A stretch of DNA of 64,000 bases from Brevundimonas sp. (GTDB taxonomy: Bacteria > Pseudomonadota > Alphaproteobacteria > Caulobacterales > Caulobacteraceae), in contig NZ_JAUXQZ010000044.1 in assembly GCF_030682035.1 (NCBI RefSeq), forward strand, positions 62,001 through 126,000, in the 5' to 3' direction. Below, piece after piece: positions 53,204-62,200 of this stretch. The first letter of the stretch is position 1; every line of letters begins with the position of its first letter. The position numbers and the translations under genes are program-made. The notes below the pieces were generated by a model. That model was not told where the DNA came from, ran no database searches, and saw only the letters and a list, made by a program, of their open reading frames with translations.

Positions 53204-53952
53204 CCCGCTTCCTGCCGCCCCTGCTCCTCACAGTCATGCTCCTCGCCGTCTGGGAACTGGCCTGCCGTCTGCTCCACGTCCCACCCTGGTTTCTGCCCCC
53301 GCCCAGCGCCGTGGCCGCAGCCCTGATCCGGCGTGCGCCCCTCCTCGCCGCCTCCGCCGCGACCACGTTCTGGATGGCGCTCCAGGCGCTCGCCGCCGCC
53401 GGGATGATCGGCGGCGGCCTGGCCCTCGCCGTCTCGCTCAGCCGCCCGGCGGAACAGGCTGTCCGCCCCCTCGCCGTCGCCCTGCAGGTCACGCCGGTGG
53501 TGGCCATCGCCCCCTTGGTGATGATCTGGGCCGGGCTGGACCACGCCGACCGGGCGGTGGTCGCACTGGCGGCGACGGTGGCCTTCTTCCCGCTGTTCTC
53601 CGGCGTCCTGACCGGGCTGAAGTCGGCCGATCCCGATCTTGAGCGGCTTTTTGACCTCTACGGGGCCTCGCCGGTCCAGCGCCTGATCCGCCTGCAACTG
53701 CCCGCCGCCCTGCCCTTCATGCTAGAGGGGCTGCGCGTCGCCGCGGGACTGGCCGTGATCGGGGCGGTGGTGGCCGAGTTCGTCTCCGGCTCAGGCGCGA
53801 CCCAGGGGCTGGCCTGGCGGTTGCTCGAAGCCGGCAACCGGCTGCGCACCGCCGACATGCTGGCTGCCCTCGTCTGTCTGATGGTCATGGGCCTGCTGCT
53901 CAACGCCGCCGTCGGCCGGCTGGAGCGGGCGGCGCTCCGTAGACTCTCCTGA
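53200..53952 (+). CDS. ABC transporter permease, ThiX-like
   Basis: A 250-residue inner-membrane permease with about six spans. The EAA-type loop is LFDLYGASPVQRLIRLQLPA-ALPFMLEGLRVAAG. The ATG at 53200 forms an ATGA overlap with the ATPase gene. With its neighbours it completes an importer for a thiamine precursor or a related heterocycle. Confidence 0.92.
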   Translation: MTRFLPPLLLTVMLLAVWELACRLLHVPPWFLPPPSAVAAALIRRAPLLAASAATTFWMALQALAAAGMIGGGLALAVSLSRPAEQAVRPLAVALQVTPVVAIAPLVMIWAGLDHADRAVVALAATVAFFPLFSGVLTGLKSADPDLERLFDLYGASPVQRLIRLQLPAALPFMLEGLRVAAGLAVIGAVVAEFVSGSGATQGLAWRLLEAGNRLRTADMLAALVCLMVMGLLLNAAVGRLERAALRRLS

Positions 53953-53981
53953 ACCTGACCTTGGCGCTGAACTTCCCGACG

Positions 53982-53996
53982 TTAGCGGCGGGTTAA
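53982..53996 (+). promoter_or_regulatory. CtrA-like motif TTAG-N7-TTAA
   Basis: TTAGCGGCGGGTTAA differs by one base from the TTAA-N7-TTAA CtrA consensus. It lies 50 bp upstream of the secreted proline-rich protein gene. CtrA is the cell-cycle master regulator of Caulobacterales. The match could be chance. Confidence 0.4.
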
Positions 53997-54046
53997 GCGA
54001 CGCATGACTAGCGTGAGGCTCCCTTCCCGCGTCCGGAGACGCTCCC

Positions 54047-54985
54047 TTGCGCCGCCCCCCGATCCTGACGACCGCCCTGTTCGCCGCCGCGGGCGTGGTG
54101 CTGCTCGCCGGCGGCGCTTCCGCCCAGAGCGCCGGCGCACCGGCCGGTGAGGCCCGTGGCCTGCGCTATCTGTCATGGCCCAGCCGCGGCGAGGTCAGCC
54201 CCGCGGCCCCCGCCGCCGCCCCCACTGCTGCTGCCGCTACAGGCAGGCGCGACCTGAGACGCCCCAATACCGTCATTCCGCACGGCGGTCTCACGTCGGC
54301 CTCACCCGTCCCGGCGCGGCCCGGCCTGACGCCCGCTCCCGACGCCCCCCGCACCCTGACCCCGGCCAACGCCTGGATGCACCGCGTCGCGCCGCCCCCC
54401 CAACCGGCCATGCCCGAACCGGCGCGCGCCGCCCCTCTCCCGCCGCGCCCTGTTCCAGCCCCGCCTCCGGCGCCCCAGCCCCGCGCGACGCCCGACTATC
54501 TGCCCGATCCCGGCGTACGTGGTCAGGCCGTGCCCGCCGAGATGATCTATGCGCCGGCCCCCACCCAGGCCCCGCCGGTTCAGAGCGACCCGTTCGATCC
54601 CATGGCCCCGCGACGCGACGCGCCGATCTTCCGCATGCAGCAGGACGCGCCCCCCGCTTCAGCCGCCGCCCCGCCGGTGGTCCACCCCGCCGCTGCGTCG
54701 CCCCAAACTGCAACCCAGCCGCGCCGTGTCGCTGAAGTGAGCAACAGCGGCGAACGCCCGCCGCTGCAAGGCGGCCGCTACTATTCGGTCCACCGCCAGA
54801 ATGGCCGGCAGCCGGACGCCCTCGAGATGCCCGAGCCGAACTATGTCGACGCCCTCGCCGTGACCATGCCCGAGACCATCGCCTCGCAGGATCTCGCTGC
54901 GCCCGAACAGGGGCCGACCCTGATCCGCGACGCCCAGGGTCGGGTGCGTCCCGCGCCCGCCGCCTCCGACGGGGATCATCAGTGA
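54047..54985 (+). CDS. Secreted proline/alanine-rich hypothetical protein
   Basis: A 312-residue protein starting at TTG. A signal peptide (ILTTALFAAAGVVLLAGGAS-AQS) is followed by a low-complexity, proline- and alanine-rich body of about 190 residues. The C-terminal 100 residues are less biased (GERPPLQGGRYYSVHRQNGR, QPDALEMPEPNYVDALAV). It is likely periplasmic or envelope-spanning. No domain is known. The DUF2336 gene starts in its stop (GTGA), so the two form an operon. Confidence 0.8.
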   Translation: MRRPPILTTALFAAAGVVLLAGGASAQSAGAPAGEARGLRYLSWPSRGEVSPAAPAAAPTAAAATGRRDLRRPNTVIPHGGLTSASPVPARPGLTPAPDAPRTLTPANAWMHRVAPPPQPAMPEPARAAPLPPRPVPAPPPAPQPRATPDYLPDPGVRGQAVPAEMIYAPAPTQAPPVQSDPFDPMAPRRDAPIFRMQQDAPPASAAAPPVVHPAAASPQTATQPRRVAEVSNSGERPPLQGGRYYSVHRQNGRQPDALEMPEPNYVDALAVTMPETIASQDLAAPEQGPTLIRDAQGRVRPAPAASDGDHQ

Positions 54986-56076
54986 CCGTCGCGTTGACGC
55001 CGTCCCGCCTGCCCGAGCTGATCGCCTTGGCTGAGGAAGGGTCAAGCGAGAAGCGTCGTGCGCTGCTGCGGGAATTGACCGAGCATTTCTTCGGCGCCTC
55101 GGTCCGCAGCACCACCGAGGACGCCCTCTACGGATCCGTTCTCGCCAGTCTCGCCGACGAGATGGAGAGCGCCGTCCGGGCCGAACTGTCGGCCCGGTTC
55201 GCGAATGCGCCAGACGCGCCCCATGCCCTGATCCGCCGACTGGCCAATGACGAAGCCGCTGTCGCCGAAGCCGTCCTGACTACCTCTCCGGTCCTGACGG
55301 ACGAAGACCTGCTGGGCGTGGTCCGCAAGCATGGTCAGGATCATCTGCGCGCCGTCTCGGCACGCCCCACGGTGTCTGAGGCCGTGTCGGACGTGATCGT
55401 CGAGCGTGGCGACGACGAGACGCTCGGAACCCTGCTGCGCAACGACGGCGTCCAGCTGTCGCGCAAATCCTCCGAGGCGGCCGTCGAGCGGGCGCGGGTC
55501 AATCCGGCGCTGCATGAGGCCGCCGTTTCGCGCGCCAGCTTGCCGGCCGACCTGCTCAACGAAATGTATTTCGTTGTCGAGGCGCGGCTTCGCACCCGGA
55601 TCCTCGAACAAAACGCCCGCATGGATCCGGCCCTGCTGGAAAGCGCCCTGGCCGCGGGCCGCGCCCGCATCGCCACCGACGACGGCGCCTTGCCCGCCGA
55701 CTACGCCGAATGCTCGGCCTATGTCGAAGAACTCAAGGCCGCGGGCCAGCTGACGCCGCAGATGCTGGCGCGGTTCCTGCGCTCGGGCGGAACCACCTCG
55801 TTCCTGATCGCCCTGGCCCAGTTGTCGGATATCGACTTCCACACCGCCCGCCAGATCGTCGAGCGGCGCGAGCTGGATGCCCTTGCCGTGGTCTGCAAGT
55901 CTGCCGATCTCGATCGCGCCCTGTTCCTGACCTATGCGGTGGTGCTGCTGAACGACGACGGCGGCGCCATGGCCAAGGCCCACTCCTACGCCCGGATGTA
56001 CGCCGAGCTGACGAAGGACGCCGCGCTCAGGACGTTGCGCTTCTGGCGGATGCGTCGCGGGGCCGCCGCGGCCTGA
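54982..56076 (+). CDS. DUF2336 protein
   Basis: A 364-residue, largely helical protein. Repeated helical hairpins (LLRELTEHFFGASVRSTTED, NDEAAVAEAVLTTSPVLTDE-DLLGVVRKHG) followed by HLRAVSARPTVSEAVSDVIV are typical of DUF2336, a HEAT-like alphaproteobacterial family. C-terminal TLRFWRMRRGAAAA matches the second DUF2336 gene at 56743. The function is unknown. The start is a GTG overlapping the previous stop. Confidence 0.88.
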   Translation: MTVALTPSRLPELIALAEEGSSEKRRALLRELTEHFFGASVRSTTEDALYGSVLASLADEMESAVRAELSARFANAPDAPHALIRRLANDEAAVAEAVLTTSPVLTDEDLLGVVRKHGQDHLRAVSARPTVSEAVSDVIVERGDDETLGTLLRNDGVQLSRKSSEAAVERARVNPALHEAAVSRASLPADLLNEMYFVVEARLRTRILEQNARMDPALLESALAAGRARIATDDGALPADYAECSAYVEELKAAGQLTPQMLARFLRSGGTTSFLIALAQLSDIDFHTARQIVERRELDALAVVCKSADLDRALFLTYAVVLLNDDGGAMAKAHSYARMYAELTKDAALRTLRFWRMRRGAAAA

Positions 56077-56091
56077 TCCCCACAGCAAACC

Positions 56092-56117
56092 GCCCGCCTC
56101 CATCGCTGGAGACGGGC
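56092..56117. terminator. Hairpin between convergent DUF2336 and mucR
   Basis: GCCCGCCTCC (56092-56101) pairs with GGAGACGGGC (56108-56117) with one mismatch and a 6-nt loop. It lies in the short gap between the stop codons of two convergent genes. There is no U-tract. Confidence 0.45.
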
Positions 56118-56142
56118 GCGGCTCCCGAACAGTGCGTCCGGA

Positions 56143-56577
56143 TTACTTCTTGGCGCGGCCCGCGGCGGCGCGGGCCGGTTTGCGGCCGCCCTGACCCAGA
56201 CCCATCTGCTTGGCCAGGTCCGAACGCGCCTTGGCGTAGTTCGGGGCGACCATCGGATAATCTTTCGCCAGACCCCATTTCGCCCGGTATTCCTCGGGGC
56301 TCATATTGTATTTGGTGCGCAGGTGGCGCTTCAGCGATTTGAACTTGCGACCGTCTTCCAGGCAGATCAGGAAATCGGGCGTGATCGACTTGCGCACCGG
56401 CACAGCCGGGTCCTTGACCTCGGGCTCCGGCTCGACAGCGCCGGTCGAGACCTGGGTCAGGGCGGCATGGATGCTGGAAATCAGGCCCGGCACTTCGACC
56501 GCCTGCACATTGTTGTTGCCGACATAGGCCGACACGATGTCCGCAGTCATTTCGAGGATTTGGGCGTTATCTTCCAT
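56143..56577 (-). CDS. mucR: MucR/Ros-family transcriptional regulator
   Basis: A 144-residue DNA-binding protein. The conserved start [20 protein letters not shown] and the zinc-finger-like core [32 protein letters not shown] are hallmarks. The second Cys of the Ros finger is Asp here, and the last His position is not His, as in other zinc-poor MucR proteins. In Caulobacter, MucR works with SciP on cell-cycle genes. The lysine- and alanine-rich C-terminus is typical. It lies between two DUF2336 genes. Confidence 0.95.
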   Translation of the reverse strand: MEDNAQILEMTADIVSAYVGNNNVQAVEVPGLISSIHAALTQVSTGAVEPEPEVKDPAVPVRKSITPDFLICLEDGRKFKSLKRHLRTKYNMSPEEYRAKWGLAKDYPMVAPNYAKARSDLAKQMGLGQGGRKPARAAAGRAKK

Positions 56578-56742
56578 GGGTCGGCCTCACCTTGTTCGTT
56601 TGTTCTTCGACTGAATCAGCCGTTGGCGAGTTCAATAGATTTGTTCTTTTGTGAAAGCAACATCGGCCGCCATGCTCGCAATGAGATGTCCGAAGTGTTT
56701 CAGGGTTCACTATAAACGCCGTTGAGGACGCGCTTGCGGTCT

Positions 56743-57960
56743 TCAGCGACCGAAATTGTCCGCCAGCGCCAGCATGGCCGCGCGTTCTGGCGCCGAGTAG
56801 TGGTCCAGACCCTCTTCCTCGCCCTCGCGAATGGCCCGGAGAAGGGCGGGCGTCAGCGCCGAAGACAGCGACCAGTTCCAGTAGCGCAACACTGTCTGGG
56901 CCCGATCGACCGCCAGCATGTCATAGGTGATCTGCACCCGGTCCCAGGCGGGATGGACCGAGCCGTCGTCAGACGTCTCGGGCCGGCGCATCGAGCGCCA
57001 CAGATTGGTCAGGTCGCTTTTGCCCAGCCCCGTCGCCTTGCACAGGATCGCCAGGGGTTCGCCTCCGGGATCGCCCATGATCTTGGCGCCGGTGAGCGGC
57101 TTGACCCCCGACAGATAGGCGATCTCGGTCGCCACCTCGCGGTTCAACCCCCCTTCGGCCGCCACCGCCACGGCTTGCTCCAGCCCGCCATAGGGGCTCT
57201 TGGCGATCGCCGCCCGGTTCCGCTGACGGCGCTCGATAAACTGCAGCGCCTTGCGTGAGACCGGATCCTGCCAGTTCTCGACCGCGGCCATGGCGAAGAC
57301 GTCTTCCGACACCTCCTGCATGACTTCGCGCGACACCGCGAACCGCTGCAGGATGGTGCGGCGATCCTCTGCCCCGCACCACCAGAACATCACATAGGCC
57401 CCCGAGGGGCGCAGTTCCGGCCGCTTCAGCACGGCGCCGCACAACTGCGGCTCCTGCCGGCTCAGGCTGACCACGCCCTCGATCGCTGTCTGGCTCAGGC
57501 GAGCCGTGCTGTTGCGCAGCACCGCCTCGATGACATGGGTCTCGCCAAAGCTCAGCAGGGTCTCGGTGACGACCTCTGACAGCGCCCGGCGGCTGGCCAT
57601 CAGAAAGCGGTGGGCGGGCGTGGTGTCCCGCGCGCAGGCGACCAGATCGGCGTCCGACAGCGAGGCGCATTGATCGATCAACAGCCCGGCGATCTCCGGA
57701 TCGTCGCGCAGCAGCATCCGCGCCAGGGCGTTGGGCAGTTCAGCCAGAGGCGCCAACCGGGCGGCCACTCGCCGACGGTCCTCGGGCAGGGCCAGCCGCA
57801 GCATCTCGACCAGCAGGTCGCCGGTCACGGCCCGCTCGAAGGCGTTGATCCGGCTGGTGGGCAGCGACACTACATCGGCGAGGCGTTTCAGCAACGCATG
57901 ACGCGCGCGGAACCCCCCTTCCGGGGCAGCCTCCTCTGGGATGGGCGCGAGCTCGGACAT
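56743..57960 (-). CDS. DUF2336 protein
   Basis: A 405-residue helical-repeat protein (RARHALLKRLADVVSLPTSR, then LRNSTARLSQTAIEGVVSLS). It shares general architecture and a C-terminal VLRYWNWSLSSALTPALL segment with the DUF2336 protein at 54982. It lies on the same strand as mucR and upstream of it. The ATG at 57960 is used; an ATG three codons earlier is equally possible. The function is unknown. Confidence 0.85.
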   Translation of the reverse strand: MSELAPIPEEAAPEGGFRARHALLKRLADVVSLPTSRINAFERAVTGDLLVEMLRLALPEDRRRVAARLAPLAELPNALARMLLRDDPEIAGLLIDQCASLSDADLVACARDTTPAHRFLMASRRALSEVVTETLLSFGETHVIEAVLRNSTARLSQTAIEGVVSLSRQEPQLCGAVLKRPELRPSGAYVMFWWCGAEDRRTILQRFAVSREVMQEVSEDVFAMAAVENWQDPVSRKALQFIERRQRNRAAIAKSPYGGLEQAVAVAAEGGLNREVATEIAYLSGVKPLTGAKIMGDPGGEPLAILCKATGLGKSDLTNLWRSMRRPETSDDGSVHPAWDRVQITYDMLAVDRAQTVLRYWNWSLSSALTPALLRAIREGEEEGLDHYSAPERAAMLALADNFGR

Positions 57961-57982
57961 GTCCCGCAAATCCTAGGTCCGC

Positions 57983-58009
57983 GCCGGTTAACCGGCTGTG
58001 ACGGTCACA
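57983..58009. promoter_or_regulatory. Two adjacent palindromes upstream of the DUF2336 gene
   Basis: GCCGGTTAACCGGC (57983-57996) is a perfect 14-bp palindrome. It abuts TGTGACGGTCACA (57997-58009), a 13-bp palindrome that overlaps the last codons of cysK. They sit 23 bp upstream of the DUF2336 start. They could be operators or a transcript-end structure for cysK. Confidence 0.5.
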
Positions 58010-58988
58010 ACCCCTCGAACAGGGCCGTCGACAGATAGCGTTCGGCGAAACTGGGGATGATGGCCACGATGGTCTTGCCGGTGTTCTCCTCCAGCGCGGC
58101 CTGGCGGAAGGCGGCGACCAGCGCCGCGCCCGACGAGATGCCGACGGGGATGCCCTCCACCCGCGCGGCCTTGCGGGCCATGTCGAAGGCGTCCTCGTTG
58201 GACACCTGTTCGACGCCGTCGATGACCGAGCGGTCGATGATGGAGGGGATGAAGCCCGCCCCGATACCCTGGATCTTGTGCGGCCCCGGCTCGCCGCCCG
58301 ACAGCACCGGCGAGGCCGTAGGCTCCACGGCGATCATGCGCAGCGACGGTTTGCGCGCCTTGAGCACCTGACCGACGCCGGTGATGGTGCCGCCGGTGCC
58401 GACGCCGGAGATGATGATGTCCACCGCCCCCGCCGTATCGTTCCAGATTTCCTCGGCCGTCGAGACGCGGTGGATGGCGGGGTTGGCGGGGTTGTCGAAC
58501 TGAGCCGGTATGACGGCGCCGGGGGTCCGGTCCCTGATCTCGATAGCCATGGCGATGGCGCCCTTCATCCCCTTTTCGGCCGGTGTCAGCACCAGCTCTG
58601 CGCCCAGCAGGGCCAGCATCTTGCGCCGCTCCATCGACATGCTTTCCGGCATGACCAGGATCAGCCGATACCCCTTGGCCGCCGCCACAAAGGCCAGGGC
58701 GATGCCGGTGTTGCCGCTGGTCGGCTCGATCAGGACGGTGTCAGGCCCTATCTGCCCCGCCTGCTCCAGCGCCTCGATCATCGCCACGCCGATCCGGTCC
58801 TTGACCGAGGCCATCGGGTTGAAGAATTCCAGCTTGGCCAGCACGGTCGCCCTGGGCTTCATCTCGGCCGACAGCCGCGGCAGCCCGACCAGCGGCGTAT
58901 CGCCGATGGTGTCGAGGATCGAGGCATACACCTTGCCGCGTCCGGCTTTCAGATGGCGGGAGGCGTCGTAGGGGGCCGGGTCGGACAT
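58005..58988 (-). CDS. cysK: Cysteine synthase A (O-acetylserine sulfhydrylase)
   Basis: A 327-residue PLP enzyme that makes cysteine from O-acetylserine and sulfide. The PLP lysine is in [20 protein letters not shown], the substrate loop in [20 protein letters not shown] and the phosphate-binding loop in [19 protein letters not shown]. The ATG at 58988 is preferred to the GTG at 59024, which lies within the first GTGCAC palindrome. Repeated palindromes upstream suggest operator control. Confidence 0.96.
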   Translation of the reverse strand: MSDPAPYDASRHLKAGRGKVYASILDTIGDTPLVGLPRLSAEMKPRATVLAKLEFFNPMASVKDRIGVAMIEALEQAGQIGPDTVLIEPTSGNTGIALAFVAAAKGYRLILVMPESMSMERRKMLALLGAELVLTPAEKGMKGAIAMAIEIRDRTPGAVIPAQFDNPANPAIHRVSTAEEIWNDTAGAVDIIISGVGTGGTITGVGQVLKARKPSLRMIAVEPTASPVLSGGEPGPHKIQGIGAGFIPSIIDRSVIDGVEQVSNEDAFDMARKAARVEGIPVGISSGAALVAAFRQAALEENTGKTIVAIIPSFAERYLSTALFEGL

Positions 58989-59009
58989 TCTGGTCTCCGG
59001 GAAATTCGA

Positions 59010-59125
59010 GTGCACATAGTGCACTTTTCAGGATCGGGCCGAACGGCGGTTTGGCGAAAAACCGAGTGCACATAGTGCACAATCGCCGCCCCCCCGAGGG
59101 GGAAAAACGCGTGCGGAGGGTGCAC
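59010..59125. promoter_or_regulatory. Three GTGCAC-type palindromes between cysK and the MmeI-like gene
   Basis: GTGCACATAGTGCAC occurs identically at 59010-59024 and 59066-59080. A degraded copy, GTGCGGAGGGTGCAC, lies at 59111-59125. Flanking bases (GAG before, AATCGC after) are partly shared. The region is the divergent control region of cysK and the restriction-methylation gene, so the sites may regulate either or both. Confidence 0.7.
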
Positions 59126-59226
59126 AATCGCGCGGGCGGCGCTGCGCCTTCAGGGAGATAGGATGGGGCCGGCCCGCTTGCAACGCCCCCGCGAACGGGG
59201 CCAAGTGAACTCTAGGGGGACGGCTC

Positions 59227-62200
59227 TTGGACATCGACGCCTTCATCGACAAATGGAGCCGGGCGCGTGGCGGCGCCGAACGCGCCAATTATCAGATGTT
59301 CCTGTCGGAGTTCTGTCAGGTCATCGGCGTTCCCTCGCCCGATCCCGCCAGCGACGACACCCACACCAACGACTACGTATTCGAGCGGGGCGTGAAACGC
59401 CGCGACGCCGAAGCCCTCGGCTCGACCCTGCGCATCGACCTCTACAAGCGCGGCTGTTTCATCCTCGAGGCCAAACAGTCACCCGAACGCCTCCGCCTCG
59501 CCGTCTCCTCCCCCTCATGGGGGAGGGGGACCGCCGGAACGGCGGTGGAGGGGGCTGACGCGTCCGCAGACGGCAAGTGGGACGTCCTGATGCGCAACGC
59601 CCGGCGTCAGGCCGAGGACTACGTCTTCCGTCTGCCGTCCGACCACGTCGCCCCGCCGTTCCTGATCGTCTGCGACGTGGCCCATGTGTTCGAGGTCTAT
59701 GCCGACTTCTCCGGCACCGGCCGCGCCTACAGTCATTTCCCCGATCGCAAGGGCTTCCGCATCCGGCTGGAGGACCTGCGCGATCCGGCGATCGTCGCCC
59801 GGCTGAAAGCCATCTGGACCGACCCCCAGTCGCTGGACCCCACCCGCCACGCCGCCCGCGTCACCCGCGAAATCGCCAACCGCCTGGCCGAGGTCTCCAA
59901 GGCGCTGGAGAAGAAGCACCCGCCCGAGGACGTCGCCCATTTCCTGATGCGCTGCATCTTCACCATGTTCGCCGAGGACGCGGACCTGCTGCCGCGTGGC
60001 CAGTTCACCGCTCTGCTCAGCGAATGCCTCGACGGCCCCGACAGCTTCGCCCCCCTGCTTCAGGACCTGTGGCGCAAGATGGACGCGCCCGATCACGCCG
60101 ACCGCTTCTTCTCGGGCTTCAAGACCCATTTGCGCTATTTCAACGGCGGCCTGTTCCACGACGCCCGCGCCTTCCCGATGGGCCGCGAAGAGATCGGCGA
60201 ACTGCTCGCCGCCGCCCAGCACGACTGGCGCTTCGTCGAACCGGCCATTTTCGGCACTCTCGTCGAACAGGCGCTCGACCCGGCCGAACGGCGCAAGCTG
60301 GGGGCCCACTACACCCCGCGTTCCTATGTCGAGCGATTGGTCGAGGTCACGGTCATGGAGCCGCTGCGCGCCGACTGGTCGGCCGCCCAGACCCGGGCCG
60401 AGGACGCGCGCGAGCGGGGCGATGCGAAAGAGGCGGTGGCCCTCGTCCGCGCCTTCCACCATGCCCTGTGCCAGACCCGAGTGCTCGACCCCGCCTGCGG
60501 CACCGGCAATTTCCTTTATGTCGCGCTGGAGCTGATGAAGCGGCTCGAGGGCGAGGTGCTGGAAACCCTCGCCCAGCTGGGCGAGACCGAGAGCATCGGC
60601 CTTGAGACCGTCGACCCGCACCAGTTTCTCGGCATCGAGCTCAACGTCCGCGCCGCCGCCATCGCCGAACTGGTGCTGTGGATCGGCTATCTGCAGCAGC
60701 ACTACCGCAACCGCTCCGAACACCCGGCCGAGCCGATCCTGAAGGCCTTCGGCAACATCCAGCAGAAGGACGCGGTCCTGACCTGGGACGGATACCCCGA
60801 GCTGCAGTTCGAGATCATTCCTCCCCCCTCGGGGGAGGGGGACCATCCGAAGGATGGTGGAGGGGGCTTGCCGCACGCGCCGGTGCCCGCCCCTGCCCCC
60901 TCCACCGCTTCGCGGTCCCCCTCCCCCGGTGGGGGAGGAACGAGGGGCGCGGTTCAGGTCTATCCGAACGCCCGGCGGCCGGACTGGCCGGCGGCGGAGT
61001 TCATCGTCGGGAACCCACCTTTTTTGGGCAAAGGGAAGGATATGCGAGAAGCACTCTCCGATCCGTATGTTGAAGCACTCTTCGCAGCCCACAAGCAGAT
61101 CAATGAAAGCGCCGATTTCGTTATGTACTGGTGGGACCGAGCCGCTGAGGTCCTGCTTCAGCGGAAAGCGATCCTGCGCAGGTTCGGGTTTGTCAGCACT
61201 AACTCGATCAAGCAGACTTTTGATCGGCGTGTAGTCGAGCGCCATCTGGCCGGAAAGACGCCACTGTCGATCATCTTTGCCGTGCCCGACCACCCGTGGA
61301 CCAAGGCAACCCGTGATGCGGCGGCCGTTCGGATCGCCATGACTGCGGCGGAACGTGGCTCCGTCCAAGGAATACGTTTGGCTGTGCTTGCCGAAGTCGC
61401 CCTCGACTCCGACGAGCCCCAGCTCACGTTTTCTACGGCACGCGGACGCATCAACGCCGATCTCTCGGCAGGTGCCGACTTGACACAGACTCGAGAACTC
61501 GTGGCGAATGCCGGGTTGTCCTGGAATGGCGTGATGCTTGCCGGGAGAGGCTTTGTCTTGGAGCCTGCGGCGGCAGACCTGTTAACTGCAGGCACCCTAG
61601 AGTCCGACCTGCTTCGTCCGTTCGCTAGCGGACGAGACTTGGTGCAAGGCTTCAGAGTTAGATACATTATCGATACTTATGGGAAATCGGACGCCGACCT
61701 TCGCCGCAAATATCCGCGCCTTTTCCAACATCTCCTTTCAACGGTCAGGCCTGAGCGTGATCTGAATCGAGACGATCAGTTCCGAAGAGATTGGTGGCTG
61801 TTTGGCCGGAATAGGCCCGATTTGCGCACGGCAATCGCCACTGTCAGTCGCTTCATCGCCCTCCCGGAGACTGCAAAACACAGGGAATTTCAGTTTCTTC
61901 CTGCACAGTTCCTCCCGGAGCACAGGCTGGTGAACATTGCCGTGGATGATGCCTCCTTGCTGGCCGTGCTTTCATCACGGTTCCATCGGCATTGGTCGCT
62001 TTCCGCTGGTGGGACCCTTGAAAGCCGTCCCGTCTACAACAAGTCCCGTTGCTTCGACCCCTTCCCCTTCCCCGACCCCGCCGATGCCATCAAGACCCGC
62101 CTCCGCGCCCTCGGCGAGGAGCTCGACGCCACCCGCAAGACGGTTCAGGCCGAGCATCCGGACCTGACCCTGACCGGCCTCTACAATGTGCTGGAGAAGG

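Noticed and set aside
59515..61368. A 617-codon antisense frame over the MmeI-like gene
   Set aside because: The plus strand carries intact nuclease and methylase motifs; the antisense product has none.
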